From Apostichopus japonicus (Eukaryota; Echinodermata; Holothuroidea; Aspidochirotida; Stichopodidae), in the NCBI RefSeq assembly GCF_037975245.1, contig NC_092564.1, forward strand, positions 23,882,484 through 23,946,483: DNA of 64,000 bases, in the 5' to 3' direction. Positions 45,966 to 57,232 of the stretch are shown one piece after another (the stretch's first letter is position 1; each line of letters begins with the position of its first letter). The notes beneath the pieces are model-generated. The model worked only from the letters and a program-made list of their open reading frames with translations, searched no databases and was not told where the DNA came from. Both the position numbers and the translations under genes were made by a program.

Positions 45966-48900
45966 CTGACCAAGTATAAATTAATAAAAGATTTATAAGC
46001 TTTTTAAACAGAAAAAAATAGAACTTCTTGAAAGGAAACGAAATTGTCAATGAAGAAGTGTCATTGGATATTAAAAAAAAATATCAACTATGGTAGCATG
46101 AGAATGAGGGCAGTAGACCGGAAAGGCCAGTGCCTAAAAGGTTACCAACTGCTCTAGACATGGTAGAGTTAGAGTGCATTTGTTGTGAGGAGACAGGTAA
46201 GTGAGGAGTGAAGTAAATACTTTGAAAACTCTTTTCAGAATATGTACTTTCACATCAGCAACAAACTACTTTAAACTTAGAAGACCAGATGCTAATTTAC
46301 ATATCAGATAAATGAATACATGTGTTGCTTTAAAACCTTGTTATACTTCACATGGTTCTGGTTCTCCCAATCACTTGACCAGCTATTGTTAACCTTGCTT
46401 TAAATTTGCAGTGTTATTAATACATAATTTTACGCACAAAAAACCCACTGACAGACAATTTAGTCACTCTCTGTAGGTAATTTCCTTTCCTGCTTAAACT
46501 TTATCTGTTCAAGTCATCTGGCAAGACATTTCAGACAACTTTGGTTACCAGACAAATCCTTCAAACTGTCTGGCTATAAAACGTACACACTCTATGCAAA
46601 AAACACAGACAACACCTCTTTCATCTTTTTACCATTTTTGTGTGTCTTTTTCTTCCTTGTTTTGGACTTTTTCTTCTTTTTTGGTAAAAATACTCTAATA
46701 CTGAACAGTGTTTTACATACCTCTGCAGCCTTGTGAATGGTTGTAGGACTAAGGCCACCATCGACCTCAATATCTAAGGACCTGTACTTGGCACGTAAGG
46801 CTTGCACCTTTAACATTAAAATAGAGGATACATGATCTGAAATGATTTTCACACCTCTCCAGCAATGGTTGATTTCTTTCCCATTTTCTACAAATTAATC
46901 TTCCTTGTGGCATTTCTCTGTTTTGTGATTTTCAACTGCATAAATGTACTGTGATATTCATTGGTGAGACTAACAAGTTACAAGATTGATTAATCCTCTC
47001 CTAATCAATGCAAATATGTGAAATGATTAATTTTACCAATAATAATAATACTGCATCGTACACTGAAAATAACATACTCAACACAGATTTGGGATTGGAG
47101 GGGTGGGGGGGGGGGAGGGGGTAGGGTGTTCAGAACTCAGACCAATGAACACTAGTATTGAATTTTTTTGTCTGTGGTGGCAACCTGTCTAAGTGACAAT
47201 CGCTGCTGTGGAAATTTATGGGTCCATGGTCTCTTAGCCCAATACCCCCCATCTCTCTCTCCATATTGTAGGCTTGAGAGTATGTCCTAGCTGTAATTTT
47301 CCTAGGTTCATAGGATCAGTTTGTCTGCAATCATGTGTACATTAAGACACATACAACCTTTGGATAAGCCATTTATTATCTAGATAGTGTTTCAATCTCT
47401 ACCAACCTTTGGCATCATATCTTCCATGAAAGACTGCCCTCCAAAGCCAGGCTCCACCGTCATGATCAAAATCATATCAACCTCTTCTACGAATGGAAAG
47501 ACCGATTCTACCGGCGTCTTGGGCTTCACACCTATTCCAACCTGAGGGAAGTTTGAAATCGACAGTTTGAGCAGGGCTTGAGCAGGGCTTGAGCAGGGCT
47601 TGGGTGTCATTTCTAAATCTATCATGACATCATGACACTATTGCTAGCCTTTTCGTATATCAAGAAAAAAACTGGCCATAAATTTGATTGTAACATAATC
47701 ATGTCATAACGGCGGTCTTAATGGATTATACCATAACATATTCTTCACAGTCTAAAAAAACAAAGTCTTCCATTTTTTTATATCCAGATCATCAAATAAC
47801 ACATTAGTTTACTGTTTACCTTCATTCCTGCATCTTTAATCTTCTTAATGGTCTCTGCTGGTTTATCTGTGGCCTCTATGTGAAACGTATACTGGTCCGC
47901 CCCAGCATCAGCCATCGGTTCAACCCACTGATCGAAGAATGAAAGAATCGTTAACATATAAAAGGTTCTCAATGCACAGTTATCGAGAGCGTGGTCAGGC
48001 CCAGAGGACACAAATAAGAACAAGAGGAAGAATATCAAGAAACTGAGAATACACGATCCTTTGTACCATATTTTCCCAGGACCCCTCCATATTTCTCCTG
48101 GGTACCCTTATTGACACCAGAGCTGTAGCACCCCCTTCCTCCCCCCCCCCCCCCCCCCTCCTCCAACACACTCCCTATCGGCAAGCCTTTCTTTACAACT
48201 CAAGTTCCTTCAAACATAGTTCTGATTAATTGTTAGGTAACTACATACTACCAAAATGCTTTAAATTCTGTTCACTTCTATTTAGACAGCAGTAGCAACT
48301 TACAACTATTTTATATTGTGCAATGGTTCAGTCTTAACTTATTTTATACTGAGATTATTATGCAGTCACTATCCTTGGTGTTGAAACGTATATGAAAAGG
48401 AAGTATCAATGACAGGCACCAACAGTTTCTTATTTAGTCAATATACACAATCAGTTTGGGGACACATGAATTGAGTCCTCACTATGCCATTTTCACAGCA
48501 CTTGTTCAAAAGTCAAAACCATTTAACTTTCTCACTAATCATTCTCACCTTTTCTGGATTTAACACCATCATATGCATATCTGCAAAGAAGAAAAAATGT
48601 AAAATATTTTAAATAAAAAATAAGACAAGTCTGTTATCACTTATTAAACTTCAGATTTAAATTTTCTATTGAAAAGCAATATTCATCTGACATCTTTGTA
48701 CCTATCGTCATGAAAGTTAGACCTGTAATTCACTTTTGAAAATAAATGGAACGAATGGACATTTTTTCGTTCCCAGTTTTGACAGAGTGTGCAACAACTA
48801 CTACATGAACAACAAATGAATAACAAAAGCAAACTGTTTACATATCTTTGAAATGATAGAGACCTACCACAGAAATGGTATCTGAATATTCATATAACTT

Positions 48901-49526
48901 GATATGACACTCCCAAAGAAATGAAATGATGACAAACAACGTTTCCGTTGTATTAAATGCTTCTACACTTTTCATGTGAATTCTCACCAAAGAAAGCAGA
49001 TTTGATCTTGGAACGAAGACACTTCACGACAGGATGGCCAAAGGTCATATTAGGTACAAAATGTCTGTGAGAAATGAAACCATTAACAAATCATGAAAAA
49101 TCACCACAAATTTTTGTCATGATGTAGCTGTAATGTTACCATTAAACAAGGCTGATCAGAAATACTTAAACCAGTGTGGTCATGTTACAAATATCTGCCA
49201 AACTGTGCAATCTATGCAGGGTCTCCTGGGCGATTAGAAAAATAACAATCCTGTCTTCACAATTCTTATATGCAATGCAGGTTGCTTAGACTAGTACTTC
49301 TGTTTTTCATTGAGGGGAGGGAGGGGGGTAGAGGTTGGAGATGGGGAGGTTAGAGGGATAATACTGATGTTCGCTGATAACAAACTGCTTACCCGTCCAT
49401 TACATCTAAATGAAGATAATCTGCACCACTGTCTAACATCCTCTGACTCTCATCTGCCAAAGCGGAGAGATCTGAGTTTAAAATTGAGGGTCCAATTTTA
49501 CACTCGTAGTGAGCGGAATGAGCCAT
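45843..49526 (-). CDS. RPE: Ribulose-phosphate 3-epimerase (complete)
   Basis: Interconverts ribulose 5-phosphate and xylulose 5-phosphate in the cytosolic pentose phosphate pathway; a metal-dependent TIM barrel. Seven coding exons on the minus strand, in transcription order: 49526-49393, 49064-48988, 48580-48549, 47927-47820, 47541-47407, 46807-46721, 45965-45843. They give 231 residues (human 228). Visible family motifs: [14 protein letters not shown] at the start, [20 protein letters not shown] (metal-binding His and catalytic Asp), [16 protein letters not shown] (metal-binding His), [40 protein letters not shown] (second catalytic Asp) and [13 protein letters not shown] (phosphate binding). 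All phases agree and there are no breaks. Confidence 0.96.
46721..46807 (-). CDS. RPE: RPE exon 6
   Basis: Acceptor gttaaag, donor gtatgt, phase 0. Encodes [20 protein letters not shown] and PTTIHKAAE with the catalytic Asp of DGG. Confidence 0.94.
47407..47541 (-). CDS. RPE: RPE exon 5
   Basis: Acceptor ttccctcag, donor gttggt, phase 0. Encodes [20 protein letters not shown] and [19 protein letters not shown]. Confidence 0.95.
47571..47606. repeat. 11-bp tandem repeat x3
   Basis: gagcagggctt three times in a row, about 30 bp upstream of the RPE exon 5 acceptor in transcription order. Confidence 0.9.
47820..47927 (-). CDS. RPE: RPE exon 4
   Basis: Acceptor tcgatcag, donor gtaaac, phase 0. 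Encodes [20 protein letters not shown] and [10 protein letters not shown], like human WVKPMAVAGANQYTFHLEAT. Confidence 0.95.
48549..48580 (-). CDS. RPE: RPE exon 3 (32-nt microexon)
   Basis: Acceptor tctttgcag, donor gtgaga, phases 1 to 0. Encodes [11 protein letters not shown] with a metal-binding His. Too short to stand out as an open frame; placed by homology and phase. Confidence 0.93.
48988..49064 (-). CDS. RPE: RPE exon 2
   Basis: Acceptor tctcacag, donor gtgaga, phases 2 to 1. Encodes [20 protein letters not shown] and KSAFF. Confidence 0.94.
49393..49526 (-). CDS. RPE: RPE exon 1 (start codon)
   Basis: ATG at 49526-49524, donor gtaagc, phase 2 out. Encodes [20 protein letters not shown] and [19 protein letters not shown] splice acceptor (gctttgcag) ends at 49534, seven bases before the ATG, so the 5'UTR is split. 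Confidence 0.95.
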
Positions 49527-50354
49527 GTTGACACTGCAAAGCAATGAACGAAGAGTTATAAGACTCTTTGAATATGGGTTTGGGTAAAGATGAAAGGGTC
49601 AAGAATACGAACATATGTTTAACCATGTTACTGTGATTAACCATGTTTTTATATGATTAACCATGTTACTAGTTCCTTGCCTTTTAATTCCTCCATAACT
49701 GCAACAAATACAATTAGTTATTATGTGACCTTTTATCATATTTTAACATTTATAAGGAAGCCAACATATTGACGTACAGTATCCATAACCTTACACTTGG
49801 TAATTAAAATTGTGCTATTCTGACTTGGTTAAAATACATGATTCTGCTTGACTGAAAAGTATTACTTTCCAGTGAAATTAACATTATGACATACTGCGGC
49901 TAAAGTGTCCATGAAGCAAACAATTACAAATGCTCATAGTCCAACATTACAGATGTCTAAGTCTAAAAAAATAAAATCTTCACTTTGATATAGATGCCAA
50001 CAACTACATCAAGCTAACAACATTGACAAACTAAGTCAGCTTTATGAGCTATACTTATGAGCTTTACATGAGCCTTGGAAATTCAAATAACTAAATAAAC
50101 TGCAGTTATTATGGCTGTCCGTTAGCAAAACTCAACCAGGTAGAAGGAAGTCCTTTAACTCAGTTAACACACCTATGAATAACACGAACAAGTAACAGTA
50201 GGTTACATGGGGGAAATATCGCGGAACTAGAGAACCGTGACAAACTACGATCAAACGTTATTTCGCAGCGACAAATAACAGCGACTATTTAACTGTTTTT
50301 TAGCCACGAAAGAAATTATAAACATGCTCTTAACTGCTATTTAAAATCACTTAC

Positions 50355-50440
50355 CTGTATTTTCACTGTAATACTTGCTTATAGAAAGTTCCCTTTCGTG
50401 TACCTTTTCTTTGGCAGTGTTGACACTACTTTTCTACTGC
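50355..50440 (-). other. RPE: Probable RPE 5'UTR exon and promoter side
   Basis: A strong donor (ATACAG|gtaagtg) at 50355/50354 on the minus strand pairs with the acceptor ending at 49534 just before the start codon. The upstream limit of the exon is unknown; the end given is nominal. Confidence 0.45.
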
Positions 50441-50541
50441 ACGCATGAACAAGATACCCATTTGTTATGACGTCATCGACGTGCCAAGGGGCCAGGACGT
50501 CTAACTAACTTCAGGAACTAAGGGTAAATTTGTCATACAAC

Positions 50542-51196
50542 CAAGGGCGGCGGAACCGGGGGGCACAGGGGGCACGTGCCCCCCCCACTTTTCCTCAGGT
50601 TAAAAATGTGCCCTTTTTCTACATAAAAACTGAGGTGTCTCAAGTTAGCAAGAGGCCAGGGAACCAGAATGAACACTCGGGAAGGGCCGTTTCCAGCCAT
50701 CTGAGGGGTTTGTAAAACCAAAAACTTTCTTGTACGCTCCGCGCCAACCAAAGATGGCGCTCCGCTCAGATAGTCGTGCATACAACTTTGCAAATCCTGG
50801 CTACGCCACTGACTTTTAATTAATTTCTGTGGGTCAAACTCAGAGCTATTTCGAATGGAAAAAATTTGTTAAGATATTGACAAGAAATAAACTCTAATTC
50901 GGAAGATTCCTACATTAGCAACTAGCATGATTTCACCTCATTTAGTCTCAAAAGAAAACTTGTTCCTTTTTCCCAATTTGCACATTGGATATTGCAGTGC
51001 TAGTATGCATATTTTCCTTGAGTGGGGGGGGGGGGGCGTTGATGGAGTGATGTGTATACGCAAATAAGATAATACAATAAGAGTTATTAAGGGTACTAAA
51101 TATAAGGCTGCATCAGTCCAATCGAATTTCTGCAAAGTGCCCTTTGATGTCGGTGCCCCCCCCCCCCCCAGATTAAAAGTGCTTCCGCCGCCCTTG
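50542..51196 (-). mobile_element. hAT MITE (655 bp) with exact 8-bp target duplication
   Basis: Termini CAAGGGCGGCGGAACC and GTGCTTCCGCCGCCCTTG; flanked by CATACAAC at 50534-50541 and 51197-51204. It is the same family as 35816-36283 but inverted relative to it, and longer by an internal segment (about 50775-50990). It lies just upstream of the probable RPE promoter. Shared peptide-like frames with the other copy are repeat translation. Confidence 0.92.
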
Positions 51197-51732
51197 CATA
51201 CAACGTTCTACTTATGAGATGCGATGTCGAAATTTTGAGCTAAAACGTTGAAATTCGCCTTAAGTTTGCCATAAAATATGACCGTGCTTCAAGTAGAAAC
51301 TTTAAAATTGCCAGATAAGCCGTCACAATGTCAATACTGGTTTTGTACTGCAACCTGGTCTATTGACAGATCAAGCATCCTTCCGAGCCTGCCAAGTCCA
51401 GACCCAAGATTGTGCTATGATAACAAGGCTACTTTTGAATATTTGTGTCAGCTTAAAAACGGATGTCAATTGGTCAACATTCCACCCCTGAAACTTTCCT
51501 ACCCGCTCCCTCCTACAGATGTATGCCACTAATATGACCCACAATTCAGCCATCTTTATCTGTTCGTCGGCAAAGCCTCAGAGAAGGTGCACGGATAGTC
51601 TTAATAAACTCTTGTTAATACCGTTCTTTAATAATTTATACTTTGAACCGAATAGGGGTTAAAGGGACAAGAAGGGCACATGCCCCATGGAAAGCACAAG
51701 CATAGTAAACCCCACCACAGGAATACACGCAA

Positions 51733-51951
<219 letters not shown>

Positions 51952-52070
51952 ACCCCATTAACCCCATTAAATACGAACACTCTTAGTAAAGAAAGTATCA
52001 ATGTTTACCTTAAAAGACAGCACAGATCCGAACTAACAACCTATTTTTGCAAGTTATATATAACTTGATG

Positions 52071-53139
52071 CAGGCGCGGCGGAACGGAAAAATTATTGGG
52101 GGGGCTAATGTGTGGAGACTATCAGCTCTGGAGACTATCTAAGCGGAGCGCCACCATCGGTTGGCGCGGAGCGTACAAAAAAATTTTGGGTTTTTTCAAA
52201 CCCCCAGATGGCCGGAAACGGTACTTTCCGAGTGTTTTATGCTGCGAATACCTAGCCCTAAAATATGGGTCTCAAGCCTGCAATTTCTCAGATTGCACGT
52301 AAAAGTCTGTAAAAACATTGTAATTTGTATATTCGATGGTTTTTTTAAGAGAGTAGCTATTACTCGTAGTGTACTCGCAAAGATGTTTTTGAGTGTAGTA
52401 AGGGCAGTGGCGGAGCTAGAGTATTGGTCAGGGAGGGCAAGAATTGTCTGTAGGGGCGCTTTGGCGCGGAGCGTACAGAAAATTTTTGAGTAAAGATACT
52501 CCCTAGATTGCAGGAAATGACCCTTTCCGGGGCCTTGCTAATTTGCAGATAAACGGAGAATAAATAGGTGTCGTCGCCATTTTGTCGGAAAATTACACTA
52601 ACAGAATATGACAAATGTCAATAGGTATATGAGAGCGCAATAATATAGTCAAAAATCGCGAATAAGTAAAAAGTAGTGAAAAGCTGAAAAGGGCGCCAGC
52701 AGTCCATTTGAGTCCGTCAGGGGGGGGGGGGGCATCCGCCCCCTGACTGTATATATGGACGCTCCGCCACTAAGTAAGGGGATGTTGGAGAACTGGCTGA
52801 AATGAGGCAAGTCATTGGCCTAAGACGAAGTTGTGTTACGCTTACCGGGTCTCACACTCACTGCTTCCACTTTTCACGGAGCGTGAAGACGCGGTTGGGG
52901 TGACGATGTGGTCTATAGCCAGGGGACGGGCCGAGGGTCCCCCAGCAATTACTAAAATTATTACACCTATAGAGTATACGTGTGCATCGGACAGATCGAC
53001 AAGTATGCATTGAAAAATGGGCAGATGCACGTTTCGGAGCCTTGGTAAATATTGGGGGGGCTTATCATGCATTTGCCCCCTCAACTTTTTTATTGGGGGG
53101 GCTGAGCCCCCCCAAGCCCCCCCGGTTCCGCCGCCACTG
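52071..53139 (+). mobile_element. hAT element (1,069 bp) with exact 8-bp target duplication, carrying a nested element
   Basis: Termini CAGGCGCGGCGGAAC and GTTCCGCCGCCACTG; flanked by ACTTGATG at 52063-52070 and 53140-53147. It holds the family core agcggagcgccaccatcggt (52142 on) and ggcgcggagcg. Without the nested insert and its duplicated 8 bp it is ~693 bp. No transposase frame is visible, so it is non-autonomous. Confidence 0.92.
52405..52772 (+). mobile_element. Nested hAT MITE (368 bp)
   Basis: Termini CAGTGGCGGAGC and GCTCCGCCACTA; flanked by AGTAAGGG at 52397-52404 and 52773-52780, wholly inside the element at 52071-53139. It has its own ggcgcggagcgtacagaaaa core, so it is a related subfamily that inserted later. 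Confidence 0.92.
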
Positions 53140-53450
53140 ACTTGATGGCAGAAGACTCATTTGTTAATACATCATTTTCAATAAGTCTTCTACCTGTCAG
53201 ATTTCATTATGAAATAACTGCTTCCATGAAACGACTTGACCAGTTACACATGCAGTGTCTGGTACAAGGTAAGGCGAATGTGTAATTACATACATCCTCT
53301 CAAGTTTGTATGTAGCATAAATTAATGCATACTATATATACGGAACATGTTTTGAATGATACGTGATACTACATTCTCAGGTTACAATTACACTATACTC
53401 ACGTGTATAATCATCAACCATTAACAAGGTCTGCGAGAGCCAGGCCCGGG

Positions 53451-54455
53451 CGCGAATATTTTTTTCCCAAACTGAACTGACACTGAAATTATTTCCTCGA
53501 TTCTGATTGGTTATCAGCGAGCACGTGATATACTTTAGTTTTCAACATGGATCCTCCATAATCTGTCGATATCAGTATGATCAACACAATCAAATTCAAG
53601 ATATTAACATTAGCAACTTTCCAGAACTTTTAGTAGGTATATTTGAACGAAAGTATAGAGTGAAGCAACTATTCCCAACTACTGCGCCCATTATAGGCAG
53701 TCCTCGTTCGTTTGTTTACTCGCTTGACTCCGCTCTACGCAACACATACATGTAATGTAGCCTATTGTACTGTGTATAGTATACAACACAATAACACACA
53801 GTGCATTTGTAATTGTATACATGTAGCCGATGTACATATGTACCGTGGTGTTTGGTTGCGATACTTTTAGTTTTATAATCATAAATTCAAAATGTATTCA
53901 GTCAATGAATCATGATAGGCCTATTCGAATATGTAGTGGCCATGAAGACGCGCGAGCGAGTGTGTGTCAGCCAGTGAGTGTACACAAACATGGCATTTGA
54001 CGATATGTCTGTGTCTTTTGACTTGTTAACTAGTTGTATATAGCATTATAACCTATACGTACGTAACCACATATGTTTACCTGCACAATTAGTTCTTATA
54101 CATGGTGACATAGTAGGCCTGCATTAACCGTATATACGTATTCGTACTAGTTCGTACGAGATCTCAAATTCACTAATATAGGCCCTACCGCCCTTGCAGT
54201 AGCTCTTGATAACTGGAAGCCTCACATTGTATCTACATGTAGGCACACTTAGGCCTACATACTTTAACTTAGCCTGTATATGGCGTACACACGTATTTTT
54301 GACATGATGCGGCCCATGAGGATTGGTATGATCAACACTAACAGTGTCACATACATTCATTCATAAACGCCGACTACCATTCCGGTTTTGATCAGCCAAT
54401 CAGAATCGAGGAAATAATTTCAGTGTCAGTTCAGTTTGGGAAAAAAATATTCGCG
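53451..54455 (+). mobile_element. TIR element, left arm unit (1,005 bp)
   Basis: The arm starts CGCGAATATTTTTTTCCC at 53451-53510 and ends with its inverse at 54396-54455. These 60-bp termini are identical up to ...GATTCTGATTGG, after which the sequences differ. So each palindrome arm looks like a complete small inverted-repeat transposon. Superfamily unknown. Confidence 0.7.
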
Positions 54456-54463
54456 GCCCGGGC

Positions 54464-55468
54464 GGCGAATATTTTTTTCCCAAACTGAACTGACACTGAA
54501 ATTATTTCCTCGATTCTGATTGGCTGATCAAAACCGGAATGGTAGTCGGCGTTTATGAATGAATGTATGTGACACTGTTAGTGTTGATCATACCAATCCT
54601 CATGGGCCGCATCATGTCAAAAATACGTGTGTACGCCATATACAGGCTAAGTTAAAGTATGTAGGCCTAAGTGTGCCTACATGTAGATACAATGTGAGGC
54701 TTCCAGTTATCAAGAGCTACTGCAAGGGCGGTAGGGCCTATATTAGTGAATTTGAGATCTCGTACGAACTAGTACGAATACGTATATACGGTTAATGCAG
54801 GCCTACTATGTCACCATGTATAAGAACTAATTGTGCAGGTAAACATATGTGGTTACGTACGTATAGGTTATAATGCTATATACAACTAGTTAACAAGTCA
54901 AAAGACACAGACATATCGTCAAATGCCATGTTTGTGTACACTCACTGGCTGACACACACTCGCTCGCGCGTCTTCATGGCCACTACATATTCGAATAGGC
55001 CTATCATGATTCATTGACTGAATACATTTTGAATTTATGATTATAAAACTAAAAGTATCGCAACCAAACACCACGGTACATATGTACATCGGCTACATGT
55101 ATACAATTACAAATGCACTGTGTGTTATTGTGTTGTATACTATACACAGTACAATAGGCTACATTACATGTATGTGTTGCGTAGAGCGGAGTCAAGCGAG
55201 TAAACAAACGAACGAGGACTGCCTATAATGGGCGCAGTAGTTGGGAATAGTTGCTTCACTCTATACTTTCGTTCAAATATACCTACTAAAAGTTCTGGAA
55301 AGTTGCTAATGTTAATATCTTGAATTTGATTGTGTTGATCATACTGATATCGACAGATTATGGAGGATCCATGTTGAAAACTAAAGTATATCACGTGCTC
55401 GCTGATAACCAATCAGAATCGAGGAAATAATTTCAGTGTCAGTTCAGTTTGGGAAAAAAATATTCGCG
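54464..55468 (-). mobile_element. TIR element, right arm unit (1,005 bp, inverted)
   Basis: Inverted copy of 53451-54455, separated from it by GCCCGGGC (54456-54463). The first base of its terminus is G where the other copy has C. Apart from this the blocks compared are identical, implying very recent duplication or ongoing gene conversion. Confidence 0.7.
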
Positions 55469-55475
55469 CCCGGGC

Positions 55476-56349
55476 GGCGTGCACGGCTAGCAGAGGTCAA
55501 TTATGTTATCGGGGGAACCTTTTAAAAACTCTATTTCCTTTAAGTATATATCATGAAAATGAGAATACTGCTGTTCAGTTAACCATGTATCCCATATAGC
55601 CCTGACCCCCCCCCCCCCCACACACACCTCATCAGGCCGAACTCGGTAGATTATCGTCGCATTGACCTCAGTATTCATACTGATTGACATGGCTGAGCCT
55701 ACTACTTTTTAAACATGCAGAGACTTCAAGTTCAACGGACACACATTTAACGCTTGCATATATACAATATCACAATAAACATTACTATTATGAGCGAGGA
55801 ATGGCTCCTTTTAGTTAGTTCATACCGGTTATATATCTGTCGTTGTTAAGTTTTCGTTGCTCATGGTCGTCATTCTTGTTCAAATTTCATAGCAATTCTC
55901 CTTCCTGTGGTACCTCGAAATTAACGTCTTCGAGTAATTTGAGAGAAGGAAGTATTGCCGTAAACCACTGCCGGAGGTAGGGGATGGAAGGGTAAGACGA
56001 TGTGAGAGGATGGTATAGAAGTAGACGATAACTATTGGAAATTGAAACTTTGAAAATACCAATCCCTGCTCATGAACTCTCTCATTTTATTTCCAATCAA
56101 TCAAACAAACAAAACTTTGCTTTATTAATGGTGCGTTTAGTAACCTCAACACTGTATACAAATATTGTCAAAAGTGTAATAGTGAAAGTTAGGTGTTCTG
56201 TAGAATATGTGGACATCTTTCATTTGTCCCCTATATACAAAAATAATGTAAAATAAATGTTGAGATTAGTGTACGGCTTTGATTTTAAAACTTTTTAAAC
56301 CAGCATAGCGCCCTCTTTTTTCCAAACGCAACTTGTTACATGTGCGCTA
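55476..56349. other. Intergenic, no gene seen
   Basis: Contains a short C/CA run at 55608-55626 and otherwise mixed AT-rich sequence. Confidence 0.55.
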
Positions 56350-56655
56350 CTATGCAAACCCGGCATTTTGATCACTCTTGACAGCTTTTGCTTTCAGATC
56401 GACATCATCTGGTCTTTCTTCTGATGAAATTTGCACTAACCCAGAGGCGTCAGAAGAGTGTCCCATCTGAGAAGGCGTGCAAAATTTCGAGGGGCAAGTT
56501 GGGACATGTGACTTTGAACTGAAGGGCAAACCACACTGAATCCACACAATACCCGGACAAAATAGATCCTCTCTCTGTACATCCCATGCAGTATGTACCA
56601 AAAATGTCAGATTGAAAACTGGATGCTTTCCAACAAAACCACACTTGTTTAACAT
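56350..56655 (-). CDS. Possible small ORF, unknown
   Basis: 101 codons from the first ATG (56655) to a stop, beginning MLNKCGFVGKHPVFNLTFLV and ending in a charged tail (EERPDDVDLKAKAVKSDQ). The composition is protein-like, but the frame resembles no known family. No splice sites tie it to anything. Equally well a chance frame. Confidence 0.18.
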   Translation of the reverse strand: MLNKCGFVGKHPVFNLTFLVHTAWDVQREDLFCPGIVWIQCGLPFSSKSHVPTCPSKFCTPSQMGHSSDASGLVQISSEERPDDVDLKAKAVKSDQNAGFA

Positions 56656-57205
56656 AATTTTGTATAATCTGAACAACTGCGCTCGTTTTAATTACAATCG
56701 CTGGAAAAGGAGCCATACATTGATTAACTAAATTTGACACTTCGTTTTTATGAAAAGAACATAATTGAAGTTTTATAAAAACTTGGAAACTTGACCCGTG
56801 TCTCTTCTCCCTAGCTCCGCCGATCCAGACAATGACTCGTAATTACGGCTTCGCTCGTAATGTGATCCTCAATCTCGGTCCGACCTCATTGACACTGCTG
56901 AGGGGGCGAGGCTGTACTTACTAGCGTCTTACGTCGGTAAATCTAGCATATATGTTGCAACGTATAATAGTCAAGCAGTAGTGTAACTCAGGTAGGTTTT
57001 TTAAACAACTACCCTCATCATACTACCAACGGAGTTTTTTTTTTTATATTGACGAGTGTACGATTGGAGAGTCGGAGTTTTCTGTTTCCTCCAACTGTAC
57101 CGTCAAATTATTGGCACAAGTAAACGTGCTAAGGGTAAAAGTTATTAACTTTGGATGAAGTAAAATGATATAAATGTCGACTCCTTTTTCGGATTTTGAA
57201 GCAAC

Positions 57206-57232
57206 ATGACAACGCATGAATTATACTGCAAG
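57206..57232 (+). CDS. Possible first coding exon of a gene continuing right
   Basis: ATG followed by nine open codons (MTTHELYCK) ending exactly at a good donor (AAG|gtaaga). The position in a mixed, less AT-rich stretch could be a gene start whose next exons lie past a very long intron or outside the window. No supporting exon is seen downstream. Confidence 0.22.

Larger units (their letters stand above)
53444..55475. repeat. 2,032-bp near-perfect palindrome
   Basis: The two 1,016-bp arms are inverted copies around 54459.5. Every block compared by eye is identical, and the only mismatch noticed is one base pair four bases from the centre (54455/54464). The outside flanks are unrelated (gagagccag on the left, ggcggcgtgcacggc on the right). 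The sequence GCCCGGGC occurs at the left end and at the centre, with CCCGGGC at the right end. No recognised protein is encoded. Confidence 0.93.

Noticed and set aside
53507-55412. Pairs of identical 82-, 63- and 78-codon frames on opposite strands
   Set aside because: Mirror images created by the palindrome. None resembles a known protein or starts in a good context, so they support the palindrome and not genes.
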